Positions 49,432 to 59,012 of a stretch of DNA of 64,000 nucleotides are shown here, piece after piece. Numbering within the stretch: position 1 is the stretch's first letter; the number at the start of each line of letters is the position of its first letter. This stretch comes from Enterobacteriaceae endosymbiont of Donacia tomentosa (GTDB lineage: Bacteria; Pseudomonadota; Gammaproteobacteria; Enterobacterales; Enterobacteriaceae): assembly GCF_012571135.1 (NCBI RefSeq), contig NZ_CP046216.1, positions 188,312 to 252,311 on the forward strand, in the 5' to 3' direction. Position numbers and translations under genes: made by a program. Under the pieces are notes generated by a model that was not told the DNA's origin, did not search any database, and saw nothing but the letters and a program-made list of their open reading frames with translations.

Positions 49432-50856
49432 ATGAATAATACAATTAAAACTCAAGTTGTTGTAATTGGCGGAGGTCCTGCAGGATATTCTGCTGCTTTT
49501 CGTTGTAGTGATTTAGGAATGAAAACTATAATTGTAGAAAATTATTCAAATTTAGGTGGAGTTTGTTTAAATGTAGGATGTATTCCATCAAAAACATTAT
49601 TACATATAGCAAAAATAATGGAAGAAAATAAAAATTTTTTTAAAAAAGGAGTATTTAATAAAGATATTGAAATAAATATTGAAAAAATTATTTTATGGAA
49701 ACAAAATGTAATTAATAAATTAGTAAATGGGTTAAATTTTCTTGCGCATACAAGGAAAATAGATATTATAAATGGAAAAGGTTTGTTTGAAACAGAAAAT
49801 TCTTTAATTGTTCAAAAAAATAATAATGATAATTATAAAATATTATTTGATAACGCGATTATAGCTACCGGTTCAACAAATATTAAATTACCGTTTATAC
49901 CATATAATGATGATAGAATTTGGGATTCTACCGATGCTTTATTATTAAAAAATATTCCTAAAAAGATGTTAATTTTAGGTAGTGGAGTTATTGGTTTAGA
50001 AATGGCAACTATTTACCAATCTTTTGGTTCACAAGTTGATATAGTAGATATCACTCAACAAATTTTACCTGAAATAGATGAAGATATTGTAAATTTTTAT
50101 AAAAAATGTGTAAAAAATAAATTTAATTTGTTGTTAGGAACAAAAGTATTATCTATTGATAATAGTCAAGATTTATTACAAGTACATATGACTAACGATA
50201 ATAATAATTCTGTTTATTCTAAATATTATAATATAATTATTGTCGCTATAGGAAGAAAACCTAATTCTAGTTATATTAGTCAAAAATTACCACAAATATC
50301 AATTGATAATAATAATTTTATCATTGTTAATAATCAAATGAGAACTAATATTTCTAATATATATGCAATAGGAGATGTTACTGGTTATCCTATGTTAGCG
50401 CATAAAGGTATACATGAAGGTCATTTAGCAGCAGAAGTAATTGCAGGTAAAAACCATTATTTTGTACCGAAAGTAATTCCTTCAATAGCTTATACTAATC
50501 CTGAAATTAGTTGGGTGGGTATAACAGAAAAAAATGCAATCAAAAATGATATAAAATATAAAGTATCTTCATTTTTTTGGAATGCATTAGGTAGAGCTAT
50601 AGCAACAAATGAACAAAAAGGTTTAACTAAATTAATTATTGAAAAAAATTCTAATAGGATTATAGGAGGTGGAGTAATTGGATATAATTCTGGAGAATTA
50701 TTAGGAGAAATAAGTTTAGCTATTGAAATGGGGTGTGATGCTGAAGATATAGCACTAACAATACATGCTCATCCTACATTTTATGAGTCTATAGGGATTG
50801 CTGCTGAAATATGCATAGGATCAGTAACTGATATTATCAATAATAATCGTAATTAA
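49432..50856 (+). CDS. lpd: Dihydrolipoyl dehydrogenase (E3)
   Basis: Lpd reoxidises the lipoyl arms of both PDH and 2-oxoglutarate dehydrogenase. The 474-residue product equals the E. coli length. It has the FAD motif VIGGGPAGYSAAFRC, the redox disulfide in GGVCLNVGCIPSK, the NAD motif ILGSGVIGLEMATIYQSFGS, IYAIGDVTGYPMLAHKG and the catalytic HAHPTFYESIG pair. It lies 77 bp after aceF. It must serve SucAB as well, because no second E3 is visible. Confidence 0.98.
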   Translation: MNNTIKTQVVVIGGGPAGYSAAFRCSDLGMKTIIVENYSNLGGVCLNVGCIPSKTLLHIAKIMEENKNFFKKGVFNKDIEINIEKIILWKQNVINKLVNGLNFLAHTRKIDIINGKGLFETENSLIVQKNNNDNYKILFDNAIIATGSTNIKLPFIPYNDDRIWDSTDALLLKNIPKKMLILGSGVIGLEMATIYQSFGSQVDIVDITQQILPEIDEDIVNFYKKCVKNKFNLLLGTKVLSIDNSQDLLQVHMTNDNNNSVYSKYYNIIIVAIGRKPNSSYISQKLPQISIDNNNFIIVNNQMRTNISNIYAIGDVTGYPMLAHKGIHEGHLAAEVIAGKNHYFVPKVIPSIAYTNPEISWVGITEKNAIKNDIKYKVSSFFWNALGRAIATNEQKGLTKLIIEKNSNRIIGGGVIGYNSGELLGEISLAIEMGCDAEDIALTIHAHPTFYESIGIAAEICIGSVTDIINNNRN

Positions 50857-51169
50857 TATTAAAAGTTTTATTTGAAAAAGATTTTTAACTAAAATATAAA
50901 TAAAATAATAATGTAAATATTTTTTATATGTATAAAATTTAATAATTTTAAAATTTTATTTTGTATTAAATAAAGAAAGTAAGTATTTTGATTTTTTAAT
51001 AAAAGAAATATATTAAATATATATTATTATATTTAATTACTTTAAAAGTAGTTTATGTATTAGAAAAATATAATTATATGAAATAGTTTTTTTATACAAA
51101 AAAGTATTTTAAAAAATATTTCATATTTGACAAATTTTTATTTAAAATATTCTTCTTTATGAAATAAAT
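50857..51169. other. lpd-dapE convergent spacer, no gene seen
   Basis: A 313-bp AT-rich stretch between the ends of lpd and dapE. No frame, RNA or strong hairpin is recognisable; only short imperfect AT stems occur. Confidence 0.5.
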
Positions 51170-52333
51170 TTAATAAATTAATATTTGTTTAATTATTTGG
51201 TAATAAATATTATATATTTTATATAAATCATGAACATTAACACATTCATTAACTTTATGAATAGTAGAATTTAATAATCCTAATTCAATTATTTGTGCTC
51301 CAGTTTTAATAATAAAACGTCCATCAGAAGTTCCACCATTATTAACTACAGTAGGATTTATACGATTAATTACATTAATACTATTTTTTACTACATCTAG
51401 TAAATTTTTTTCTTTTGAAAAACTATTTTTTATACTTAAAAATGGTAATCCAGATAACTGCCATGTTATTTCATAATTTTTAATATATTTTTTAATAATA
51501 TTATTAAAAATTTTTAATATGTTTTTATAACAATTATTTTCATTAAAACGAAAATTTATAAGTAACGTAATTTCTCCTGGTATAATATTACTATTTTTCA
51601 TAGATGTATTAATATTTGTTATTTGCATACTAGTTTGAGGTAAAAAATGAGTTTTATGATCCCATTTTATTGATAATAATTCATTAAGAAAAGGGACTAT
51701 GATATGTATAGGGTTTGTAGCTAATTCATGATATGCAACATGGCCTTGTATTCCAATAATTTTTAATTTAATATTTAATGACCCTCTTCTACCATTTTTT
51801 ATATTATCTCCTATAAATTTGTTACTAGTAGGTTCACCTAATATGCAAAAATTAAATTGCTCTTTCTTATTTATTAATTTTTGAATAACTTGAACCATAC
51901 CATTTTTACCATCACCTTCTTCGTCTGAAGTTATTAAAAAAGCTAGTCTCCCACTATAATTATTATATTTTGTAATAAATTTTTTAGCCGCAAATAACAT
52001 TGCGGCTAGAGCTCCTTTCATATCACAAGACCCTCTACCATATAATATATTATTTTTAATAATGGCTTCAAATGGATTAAATTTCCATTTATCTATCCCT
52101 CCAGGAGGAACTACATCTGTATGTCCTGCAAAAACCAAAGTTTTATTAAAATTATTTTTATTATTAAAATGATATGCCCAAAAATTTTTGGTATCTTTTA
52201 TATTAAAAGTATCAATTTTAAAATCTAATTTTTTTAAAAAATTTATTAATATATCTTGACATCCTTCATCGTTAGGACTAATAGATGGACATCTTATGAG
52301 TTTTTTAGTCAATTTAATTATTTGTTCTAACAT
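51170..52333 (-). CDS. dapE: Succinyl-diaminopimelate desuccinylase
   Basis: DapE is the di-zinc hydrolase that removes succinate from succinyl-LL-diaminopimelate in lysine and peptidoglycan synthesis. The 387-residue product (E. coli 375) shows the metal ligands in VFAGHTDVVPPGG, GRGSCDMKGALAAML, TSDEEGDGKNG (general base Glu), ILGEPTSNK and STIHKVNECV. It is the last step that consumes the succinyl group brought in from succinyl-CoA. The gene stands alone on the minus strand before lon. Confidence 0.96.
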   Translation of the reverse strand: MLEQIIKLTKKLIRCPSISPNDEGCQDILINFLKKLDFKIDTFNIKDTKNFWAYHFNNKNNFNKTLVFAGHTDVVPPGGIDKWKFNPFEAIIKNNILYGRGSCDMKGALAAMLFAAKKFITKYNNYSGRLAFLITSDEEGDGKNGMVQVIQKLINKKEQFNFCILGEPTSNKFIGDNIKNGRRGSLNIKLKIIGIQGHVAYHELATNPIHIIVPFLNELLSIKWDHKTHFLPQTSMQITNINTSMKNSNIIPGEITLLINFRFNENNCYKNILKIFNNIIKKYIKNYEITWQLSGLPFLSIKNSFSKEKNLLDVVKNSINVINRINPTVVNNGGTSDGRFIIKTGAQIIELGLLNSTIHKVNECVNVHDLYKIYNIYYQIIKQILIY

Positions 52334-52403
52334 ATAGATTTTACGTTTAAATAAATTATTAAAAATCGTGTAATAAATTTAAAAATATCCTATTTAGAAA
52401 AAA

Positions 52404-54737
52404 TTAATATGGTTTATTTTGTAAAGCAAGAAATAATACCTCTTCAATATTTTTCACAGGAAATATTTTTAATTCTTTAATAATATTTTTTGGTATATCT
52501 TCTAAATTTCTTTTATTTTGTGCTGGTATTAAAATAATATTAATACCTCCCCTATGTGCAGCTAAAAGCTTTTCTTTTAATCCACCTATAGGTAGGATTT
52601 GCCCTCTTAATGTAATTTCACCTGTCATTGCAACATTTGCTTTTACAGGATTATTAGTTAAACTTGATACAAGTGCAGTACACATAGATATACCAGCACT
52701 AGGACCATCTTTGGGTGTAGCACCTTCTGGCACATGTACATGAATATCTATTTTCTTATAAAAATTATGACTAATATTTAATTTTTTAGCACGTGCTCTT
52801 ACTACTGTTAAAGCTGCTTGTATTGATTCTTGCATTACTTCACCTAAAGATCCTGTATAAGTTAATTTACCCTTTCCGGGAATACATACAGTTTCTATTG
52901 TTAGTAATTCTCCACCTACTTCAGTCCAAGCTAGGCCAGTAACTTGTCCTATACGATTTTCATTTTCTGCTTTACCATAATCAAATTTTTTTACACCTAA
53001 ATATTTTTTTAAATTTAAACTATTTACCTTAATGCATTTTATATTTTTATCTATTAAAATAGCTTTAACAGTTTTTCTACATAATGTAGATAATTCCCTT
53101 TCTAAGTTTCTTACTCCTAATTCTCGAGTGTAATATCTTACTATATCTATAATTGCATTATCATGTACAAATAATTCTTGATCTTTTAAAGCATTTCTTT
53201 GGATTTGTTTAGGTAGTAAATATTTTTGCGCTATATTTAATTTTTCATCTTCAGTATAACCAGATATTTTAATTACTTCCATTCTATCAAGAAGAGGTGA
53301 TGGAATATTTACTAAAGAATTTGAAGTTGCCATAAACATAACATTTGATAAATCAAAATCTACTTCAATGTAATGATCATTAAAAGAAATATTTTGTTCA
53401 GGATCTAATACTTCTAATAAAGCTGCTGCTGGATCTCCTCTCATATCACAAGATATTTTATCTATTTCATCTAATAATAATAAAGGATTTTTTACACCTA
53501 TTCTTGTTATTTTTTGAATTATTTTACCAGGCATAGAACCAATATATGTACGACGATGTCCCCTTATCTCTCCTTCATCTCTTATCCCTCCTAAAGCCAT
53601 TCTAATAAATTTGCGTCCTGTTGCTCTTGCAATAGATTTACCTAAGGAAGTTTTTCCTACTCCAGGAGGTCCAACTAGACATAAAATAGGTCCTCTAATT
53701 TTATTAGATCTATTTTGCACAGCTAAATATTCTAAAATACGTTCTTTTACATATTCTAATCCAAAATGATCTTGATCTAATATTTTTTTTGCTTTACATA
53801 AATCTTTTTTTAATCTACTTTTATTATTCCAAGGAATTTGTATCATCCATTCAATATATCCTCTAACAACAGTAGCTTCTGCAGACATAGGAGACATCAT
53901 TTTTAATTTTTTTAGCTCTGATTGTGTTTTTTCTTTAGCTTCTTTAGGCATTTTTGCTTGTTTTATTTTTCTTTTAAAAATTTCAATTTCATCCAAATTA
54001 TTATCCATTTCACCTAATTCTTTTTGAATAGCTTTCATTTGTTCATTTAAGTAATATTCCCTTTGACTTTTTTCCATTTGTTTTTTTACTCTGTTGCGAA
54101 TTTTTTTCTCAACTTGTAATAAATCAATTTCTGATTCCATTATTGCCATAAGATATTCTAATCTTTCATTAATATTAAACATTTCTAATATTAATTGTTT
54201 ATTAGATAATTTTAAAGGCATATGTGCTGCTATTGTATCTGCTAATTTAGCTGCATCATTAATATTATTTAAAGAATTTAAAACTTCTGGAGGTATTTTT
54301 TTATTTAATTTAATATATCCTTCAAATTGATGAATAGCTGTTCTTACTAAAACTTCTTGTTCTTTATTATCTAAAATAGGAGAAGATAAATATTCAATTT
54401 GAGCCGTAAAAAAATTACCATTATCAGAAAGAGTGGTTATATTAGCTCTACGTAATCCTTCTACTAATATTTTTACAGTACCATCAGGTAATTTTAACAT
54501 TTGTAAAATAGAAGTAATTGTTCCAACAGTAAATAAATCATTAATATTGGGATCATCTTTAGATGCTTCTTTTTGAGCAACTAACATAACTTTTTTATCA
54601 TTATCCATTGCTGCTTCTAAACAACGGATAGATTTCTCTCTACCAACAAATAAAGGAATTACCATATGAGGGTATACTACTACATCACGTAATGGCAATA
54701 CAGGTATTACAATACGTTCTGAATTCTCAGAATTCAT
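52404..54737 (-). CDS. lon: ATP-dependent protease Lon
   Basis: Lon is the soluble AAA+ serine protease for misfolded proteins. The 777-residue product (E. coli 784) has the N-terminal substrate-binding domain (VLPLRDVVVYPHMVIPLFVGREKS), Walker A VGPPGVGKTSLGKSIA near residue 355 and Walker B LLLDEIDK. It also has the Ser-Lys dyad, Ser in KDGPSAGISMCTALVS and Lys in GGLKEKLLAAHRGG. It completes the clpP-clpX-lon block in E. coli order. The clpX-lon spacer holds a hairpin. Confidence 0.98.
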   Translation of the reverse strand: MNSENSERIVIPVLPLRDVVVYPHMVIPLFVGREKSIRCLEAAMDNDKKVMLVAQKEASKDDPNINDLFTVGTITSILQMLKLPDGTVKILVEGLRRANITTLSDNGNFFTAQIEYLSSPILDNKEQEVLVRTAIHQFEGYIKLNKKIPPEVLNSLNNINDAAKLADTIAAHMPLKLSNKQLILEMFNINERLEYLMAIMESEIDLLQVEKKIRNRVKKQMEKSQREYYLNEQMKAIQKELGEMDNNLDEIEIFKRKIKQAKMPKEAKEKTQSELKKLKMMSPMSAEATVVRGYIEWMIQIPWNNKSRLKKDLCKAKKILDQDHFGLEYVKERILEYLAVQNRSNKIRGPILCLVGPPGVGKTSLGKSIARATGRKFIRMALGGIRDEGEIRGHRRTYIGSMPGKIIQKITRIGVKNPLLLLDEIDKISCDMRGDPAAALLEVLDPEQNISFNDHYIEVDFDLSNVMFMATSNSLVNIPSPLLDRMEVIKISGYTEDEKLNIAQKYLLPKQIQRNALKDQELFVHDNAIIDIVRYYTRELGVRNLERELSTLCRKTVKAILIDKNIKCIKVNSLNLKKYLGVKKFDYGKAENENRIGQVTGLAWTEVGGELLTIETVCIPGKGKLTYTGSLGEVMQESIQAALTVVRARAKKLNISHNFYKKIDIHVHVPEGATPKDGPSAGISMCTALVSSLTNNPVKANVAMTGEITLRGQILPIGGLKEKLLAAHRGGINIILIPAQNKRNLEDIPKNIIKELKIFPVKNIEEVLFLALQNKPY

Positions 54738-54794
54738 AGAGTTCTCTCTTTATTGTTAAACTACATTTTAGAAAAAATTTTATATATATAATTT

Positions 54795-54815
54795 TAAACT
54801 AAATAATTTAGTTTA
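54795..54815 (-). terminator. Hairpin between clpX and lon
   Basis: TAAACTAA/TTAGTTTA with a 5-base loop, followed on the minus strand by an AT-rich run. It could attenuate clpPX transcription before lon; all-AT-rich, so modest support. Confidence 0.45.
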
Positions 54816-54835
54816 TAAGAATTATTATAAAAATT

Positions 54836-56089
54836 TTAATTATTATTTTTATATTCTATAAAAGGTTCAGATAAATTATTAATAACCTTACTATTAATTT
54901 TAATTTTACTAATATTTTTATTTGATGGAGTATCATACATTATATTCAATAATGATTTCTCTAAAATAGATCGTAATCCTCGTGCCCCAGTATTTAATAA
55001 AATTGCTTGTTTTGCTATTGCTTCAATAGCATTATATTCAAATTCTAATTTAATGTTTTCATACTGAAATAAAGTTTGATATTGTTTTATAAGTGCATTT
55101 TTAGGCTTTAATAAAATTTTTATTAACTTTTTTATATCTAAAGCATTTAATGAAACCATAATTGGTAAACGACCAATAAATTCAGGAATTAAACCAAACT
55201 TGATTAAATCACTAGGATGTATTTGTTTTAAAAATTGATTCTTATTTGTTTTATAAATATTTTCTCCTTTTGAATGGAAACCAATTTCGTTAGAATTATT
55301 TAATCTATTAGAAATAATTTTATCTAGACCATAAAAAGACCCAGCACAAATAAATAATATATCTTTAGTATTTACTTGAATACATTCTTGTTGTGGATGT
55401 TTACGTCCACCTAGAGGAGGTACAGAAGCTATTGTACCTTCAATTAATTTTAATAATGCTTGTTGCACCCCTTCACCAGAAACATCTCTAGTTATTGAAG
55501 GATTATCTGATTTACGAGAAATTTTATCAATTTCATCTATATATATAATACCTTTTTGTGTTTTTTCTACATTATAATTAGCATTTTGTAATAATTTTTG
55601 AATTATATTTTCTACATCTTCCCCAACGTACCCAGCTTCTGTTAAAGTAGTTGCATCCGTAATAGCAAAAGGTACGTTAAGAAAACGAGCTAATGTTTCG
55701 GCTAATAATGTTTTTCCACTACCAGTGGGTCCTAATAACAAAATATTACTTTTATCCATAATTACATTACTTTTTTTATAATTATTTAATTTTTTATAAT
55801 GATTATATACTGCCACTGATAATATTTTTTTTGCTTGTTTTTGACTTACAATAAAATTATCTAAATAGTTAAAAATTTCATGAGGTGTAGGTATTTGATT
55901 ATAATTATTATAAATATTATTAATTTTATCTTTATCTTCTTCTTGAAGAAGATTATTACATAATTTAATACATTTATCACAAATATAAACTGTATCATTA
56001 CCAGATATTAATTTGTTAACTTCATCTTGTTTTTTGTTACAAAAAGAACAATATAATATTGTATTTAAATTCTCCTTTTTTTTTATCAT
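54836..56089 (-). CDS. clpX: ClpXP unfoldase subunit ClpX
   Basis: ClpX is the AAA+ hexamer that unfolds substrates into ClpP. The 417-residue product (E. coli 424) has the N-terminal C4 zinc domain (CSFCNKKQ ... CDKCIKLC) and Walker [18 protein letters not shown]. It also has the pore and Walker B regions ([21 protein letters not shown]), [13 protein letters not shown], and the IGF loop that docks on ClpP (NEIGFHSKG). An AGAGG ribosome site precedes the ATG. It lies 69 bp after clpP, and both subunits are intact. Confidence 0.98.
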   Translation of the reverse strand: MIKKKENLNTILYCSFCNKKQDEVNKLISGNDTVYICDKCIKLCNNLLQEEDKDKINNIYNNYNQIPTPHEIFNYLDNFIVSQKQAKKILSVAVYNHYKKLNNYKKSNVIMDKSNILLLGPTGSGKTLLAETLARFLNVPFAITDATTLTEAGYVGEDVENIIQKLLQNANYNVEKTQKGIIYIDEIDKISRKSDNPSITRDVSGEGVQQALLKLIEGTIASVPPLGGRKHPQQECIQVNTKDILFICAGSFYGLDKIISNRLNNSNEIGFHSKGENIYKTNKNQFLKQIHPSDLIKFGLIPEFIGRLPIMVSLNALDIKKLIKILLKPKNALIKQYQTLFQYENIKLEFEYNAIEAIAKQAILLNTGARGLRSILEKSLLNIMYDTPSNKNISKIKINSKVINNLSEPFIEYKNNN

Positions 56090-56158
56090 TCAAAACCTCT
56101 TTTTAATAAAGAAATAATAAATTTTATAATTAATTGTTAAGACTAAAACAAAAAAATT

Positions 56159-56785
56159 TTATTTTCTACTGTATAAAATTTTATCTATTAAACCATATTC
56201 AATTGCTTCTTGAGCTGATAAAAATCGATCTCTATCTGTATCTTTTTCAATAATTTTAATAGATTTACCAGTATGGTATGACATAAGTTGATTAATATAT
56301 TTTTTTATTCTTAATATTTCTTGAGTATGAATTTCTATATCAGTTACTTGTCCTTGAAAACTTCCTATAGGTTGATGTATCATAATTCTTGCATTAGGCA
56401 AACAAAATCTTTTATGTTTACTTCCAGCTGCTAATAAAAAAGCAGCCATTGAACATGCTTGTCCTATACATAAAGTGCTAATATCAGGTTTAACAAATTG
56501 CATTGTGTCATAAATAGACATTCCAGATGTAATAATTCCTCCAGGACTATTTATATAAATAAAAATATCTTTTTTCTCATTTTCGGATTCTAAAAATAAT
56601 ATTTGTGCAATTATTAAATTTGCCATATTATCTTCAATATTACCAGTTAAAAAAATAATACGTTCTTTTAAAAGTCTAGAAAAAATATCATAAGATCTAT
56701 CACCTTTCAGGGTTTGTTCTACAACAATAGGAATTGTTTGTAATTTATTTCTTTGATAAAACTCCGTACTCTTTTTATTTAACAT
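56159..56785 (-). CDS. clpP: ClpXP protease subunit ClpP
   Basis: ClpP is the tetradecameric serine peptidase chamber. The 208-residue product (E. coli 207) retains the catalytic Ser in [14 protein letters not shown], His in [10 protein letters not shown] and Asp in [19 protein letters not shown] and [10 protein letters not shown] blocks confirm the family. In E. coli tig lies between bolA and clpP; only a 152-bp gap remains here, without recognisable remnants. Confidence 0.98.
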   Translation of the reverse strand: MLNKKSTEFYQRNKLQTIPIVVEQTLKGDRSYDIFSRLLKERIIFLTGNIEDNMANLIIAQILFLESENEKKDIFIYINSPGGIITSGMSIYDTMQFVKPDISTLCIGQACSMAAFLLAAGSKHKRFCLPNARIMIHQPIGSFQGQVTDIEIHTQEILRIKKYINQLMSYHTGKSIKIIEKDTDRDRFLSAQEAIEYGLIDKILYSRK

Positions 56786-56937
56786 TATAAACCTTTATTT
56801 TAATATATATTAAAAAACTAATTTTTAAAATTTTTGCAAGTATATTTTTATAAAAAATACTTTATTATTTTATTTTTTATATCAATATTTCTTAATAAAG
56901 AATATAATATTAAAAATATCTTTTTGTATATATATCT

Positions 56938-57207
56938 CTATTTATTTTTATTTTTCATCCATTCATTTTTTGAATATGTAAATAATGACAGCGAATGTAT
57001 ATTTTTTAAATCCTTTTCTAAAATATTATATATTAATCTGTGACGGTTAATTAATTTTAACTTTTCGAATATATGACTAACAACAATAATTTCTAAATGA
57101 GTAATTGATTTAACTAATGAGCTATGGTTATGACTATTATTATTGATTTTTAAATATATAGGCTGTAATTGAGATATTAGTTGATTTTTTATTTTATTAA
57201 TTATCAT
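56938..57207 (-). CDS. bolA: BolA family protein
   Basis: BolA proteins pair with monothiol glutaredoxins in Fe-S handling and also affect cell shape regulation. The start is ATG 57207, giving MIINKIKNQLISQLQPIYL, which aligns with E. coli MIRERIEEKLRAAFQPVFL; an ATG five codons earlier is possible. The 89-residue product keeps SHNHSS-type and HLEIIVVSHIFE and the signature NRHRLIYNIL. The C-terminal tail of E. coli BolA is missing. The stop is TAG. Its place upstream of clpP-clpX-lon matches E. coli. Confidence 0.92.
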   Translation of the reverse strand: MIINKIKNQLISQLQPIYLKINNNSHNHSSLVKSITHLEIIVVSHIFEKLKLINRHRLIYNILEKDLKNIHSLSLFTYSKNEWMKNKNK

Positions 57208-57364
57208 GAATATATATTCCATAAATTTTAATTCGATAATTAAATTATAAATTAATGTATAAAAATAATTAAATAAAATTTTTTAATAGTTAAAATAATT
57301 ATATATAATGACTTTTTATTATTTTAAATAAAAAAATGTTTTTTATTAAAATTAACTCTTATTT

Positions 57365-58141
57365 TTATAAATTTTTTATTTTAGATATCACTAATTTTAG
57401 TATATTAGGATTACCAGCTAATATATTTGAAGATTTTTTATAATAACAATTTCCATAAAAGTCAGTCATTAATCCCCCAGATTCTTTTATAATTAATTCT
57501 CCAGCAAGTAAATAATAAAAATTTTCAACATTATTATTTATATAACAATCAATTTTATTTGAAGCTAAATATGCTAAATCTAAAGATATAGAACCACTAA
57601 TTCTAGGAAAAATTTTATTTTTAATAAAAAAATCTAATAAATTTTTTTTTTGAAAAAATAAAAAATTTGTATTTAAAGAAAATAATAAGTTTTTCTCATT
57701 ATATGTATTACAACGTAACTTGTAATTATTTAATTGAGCATTTTGCCCTCTTATTGCAGTAAATAAATCATTTCTTAATGGATCATAGATTAAAGCAATT
57801 TCTGTTTTATTTTTTATGCAAATTGCAATAGAAATTGAAAAATGAGGTAATTTTTTAATAAAATTTACTATTCCATCTAAAGGATTTATAATCCATACTG
57901 TTTTTTTATATTTTAAAACAAATATTTCTTTTTTATTTAATATAATAATATTTTCTGAATATATGTCATAAAATAATTTTATAATAATTTTATTTAAATT
58001 TTTATTAATTTTTTTTATAAAAATATTAATATTATCTTTATAATTATTATTATAATTAATTTTGGTAGTTTCATAATTTTTGATGATAATATCACCAATT
58101 TGACGTATTATACGTGTAGCAATATTAAGCATGGGGCTCAT
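57365..58141 (-). CDS. suhB: SuhB, inositol-monophosphatase fold with decayed active site
   Basis: In E. coli SuhB has IMPase activity and also joins the Nus complex that supports rRNA transcription and ribosome assembly; the latter is its important role. The 258-residue product (E. coli 267) aligns end to end: MSPMLNIATRIIRQIG, LPHFSISIAICIKNKTEIALIYDPLRNDLF, SLDLAYLASNKIDCYI, GELIIKESGGLMTDF. Metal ligands are eroded: family EES reads NKK, WVIDPLDGTTNF reads WIINPLDGIVNF, and the WD of the second motif reads FY. The fold is kept but catalysis is doubtful. Confidence 0.92.
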   Translation of the reverse strand: MSPMLNIATRIIRQIGDIIIKNYETTKINYNNNYKDNINIFIKKINKNLNKIIIKLFYDIYSENIIILNKKEIFVLKYKKTVWIINPLDGIVNFIKKLPHFSISIAICIKNKTEIALIYDPLRNDLFTAIRGQNAQLNNYKLRCNTYNEKNLLFSLNTNFLFFQKKNLLDFFIKNKIFPRISGSISLDLAYLASNKIDCYINNNVENFYYLLAGELIIKESGGLMTDFYGNCYYKKSSNILAGNPNILKLVISKIKNL

Positions 58142-58322
58142 ATTTTATTTCTCATTACACAATTATTATAATAATGATTATTCATCAAGTAATTATTCAT
58201 TTTATAATAAAAAAATATTTTTTAATATATTTTTTTATGTAAAAATGTAAAAAAATATTGTATTTTTTTTTTAAATATTTATTATCAATAATAATTAATA
58301 TTGAAGATTTATATTTTAAATT

Positions 58323-58883
58323 ATGTTACAAATTACAAATAAAGCACAAAAATATTTCTTAAATTTACTTCGTATGAGAAGTAATAATACACAAATTAAA
58401 ATTTCAATTTTAAAAAAAAAAAATGTTTTTAAAGGTAATATTGCATTTTGTGATATACAAAAAATAAAAAAAACTGATTTTAAATTAGAATTTAAAAAAT
58501 TCAATATATTTATTGATAAAAATAATCTTGAATTATTGGAAAATATAAAAATAGATGTAATAAAAGATAATTCGTCTTTAAAAGAAAAATTTATTTTTTT
58601 ACAAAAAAATTCAAAAATATCTCAAAATATAAAATCTTTAAAAAAAGATGTTAATGATTTTTTAACTAAAATTATTAATCCTCAATTATTAAATCATAAT
58701 GGTTTTGTTTTATTAAAAAATATTACTCCTAATTATATTGTATTAATAGAATTTAATGGTGGATGTCAAGGTTGTTCAATGAGTAATTATACACTTAAAA
58801 ATTATATTGAAAAAAAATTATTACAACATTTTCCAATTTTAAATGGAGTTCATGACGTAACTTTACATAAAAAAATTAATTAA
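58323..58883 (+). CDS. nfuA: Fe-S carrier protein NfuA
   Basis: NfuA carries a 4Fe-4S cluster to target enzymes under stress. The 186-residue product (E. coli 191) has a divergent A-type N-terminal domain. The C-terminal Nfu domain has the cluster-binding pair in FNGGCQGCSMSNYTLKNYIEKKLL. It starts MLQITNKAQKYFLNLL like the E. coli protein. An A12 homopolymer (58412-58423) lies inside the frame, so the transcript may be heterogeneous. It is isolated from its E. coli neighbours. Confidence 0.95.
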   Translation: MLQITNKAQKYFLNLLRMRSNNTQIKISILKKKNVFKGNIAFCDIQKIKKTDFKLEFKKFNIFIDKNNLELLENIKIDVIKDNSSLKEKFIFLQKNSKISQNIKSLKKDVNDFLTKIINPQLLNHNGFVLLKNITPNYIVLIEFNGGCQGCSMSNYTLKNYIEKKLLQHFPILNGVHDVTLHKKIN

Positions 58884-59012
58884 TATACTAATTTTATTTT
58901 TAAAAATTTTGATAAAAATTTGTTATTAGAAAATAATTTTTACTATGATAGTATATATTTATGTTTTTTTTAAAATAAAGTGATTATGTATTAAAATAAG
59001 GAATAGATATAT

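Noticed and set aside
56834..57043. A hydrophobic plus-strand frame between clpP and bolA
   Set aside because: It overlaps bolA on the opposite strand, is low complexity and has no recognisable family.
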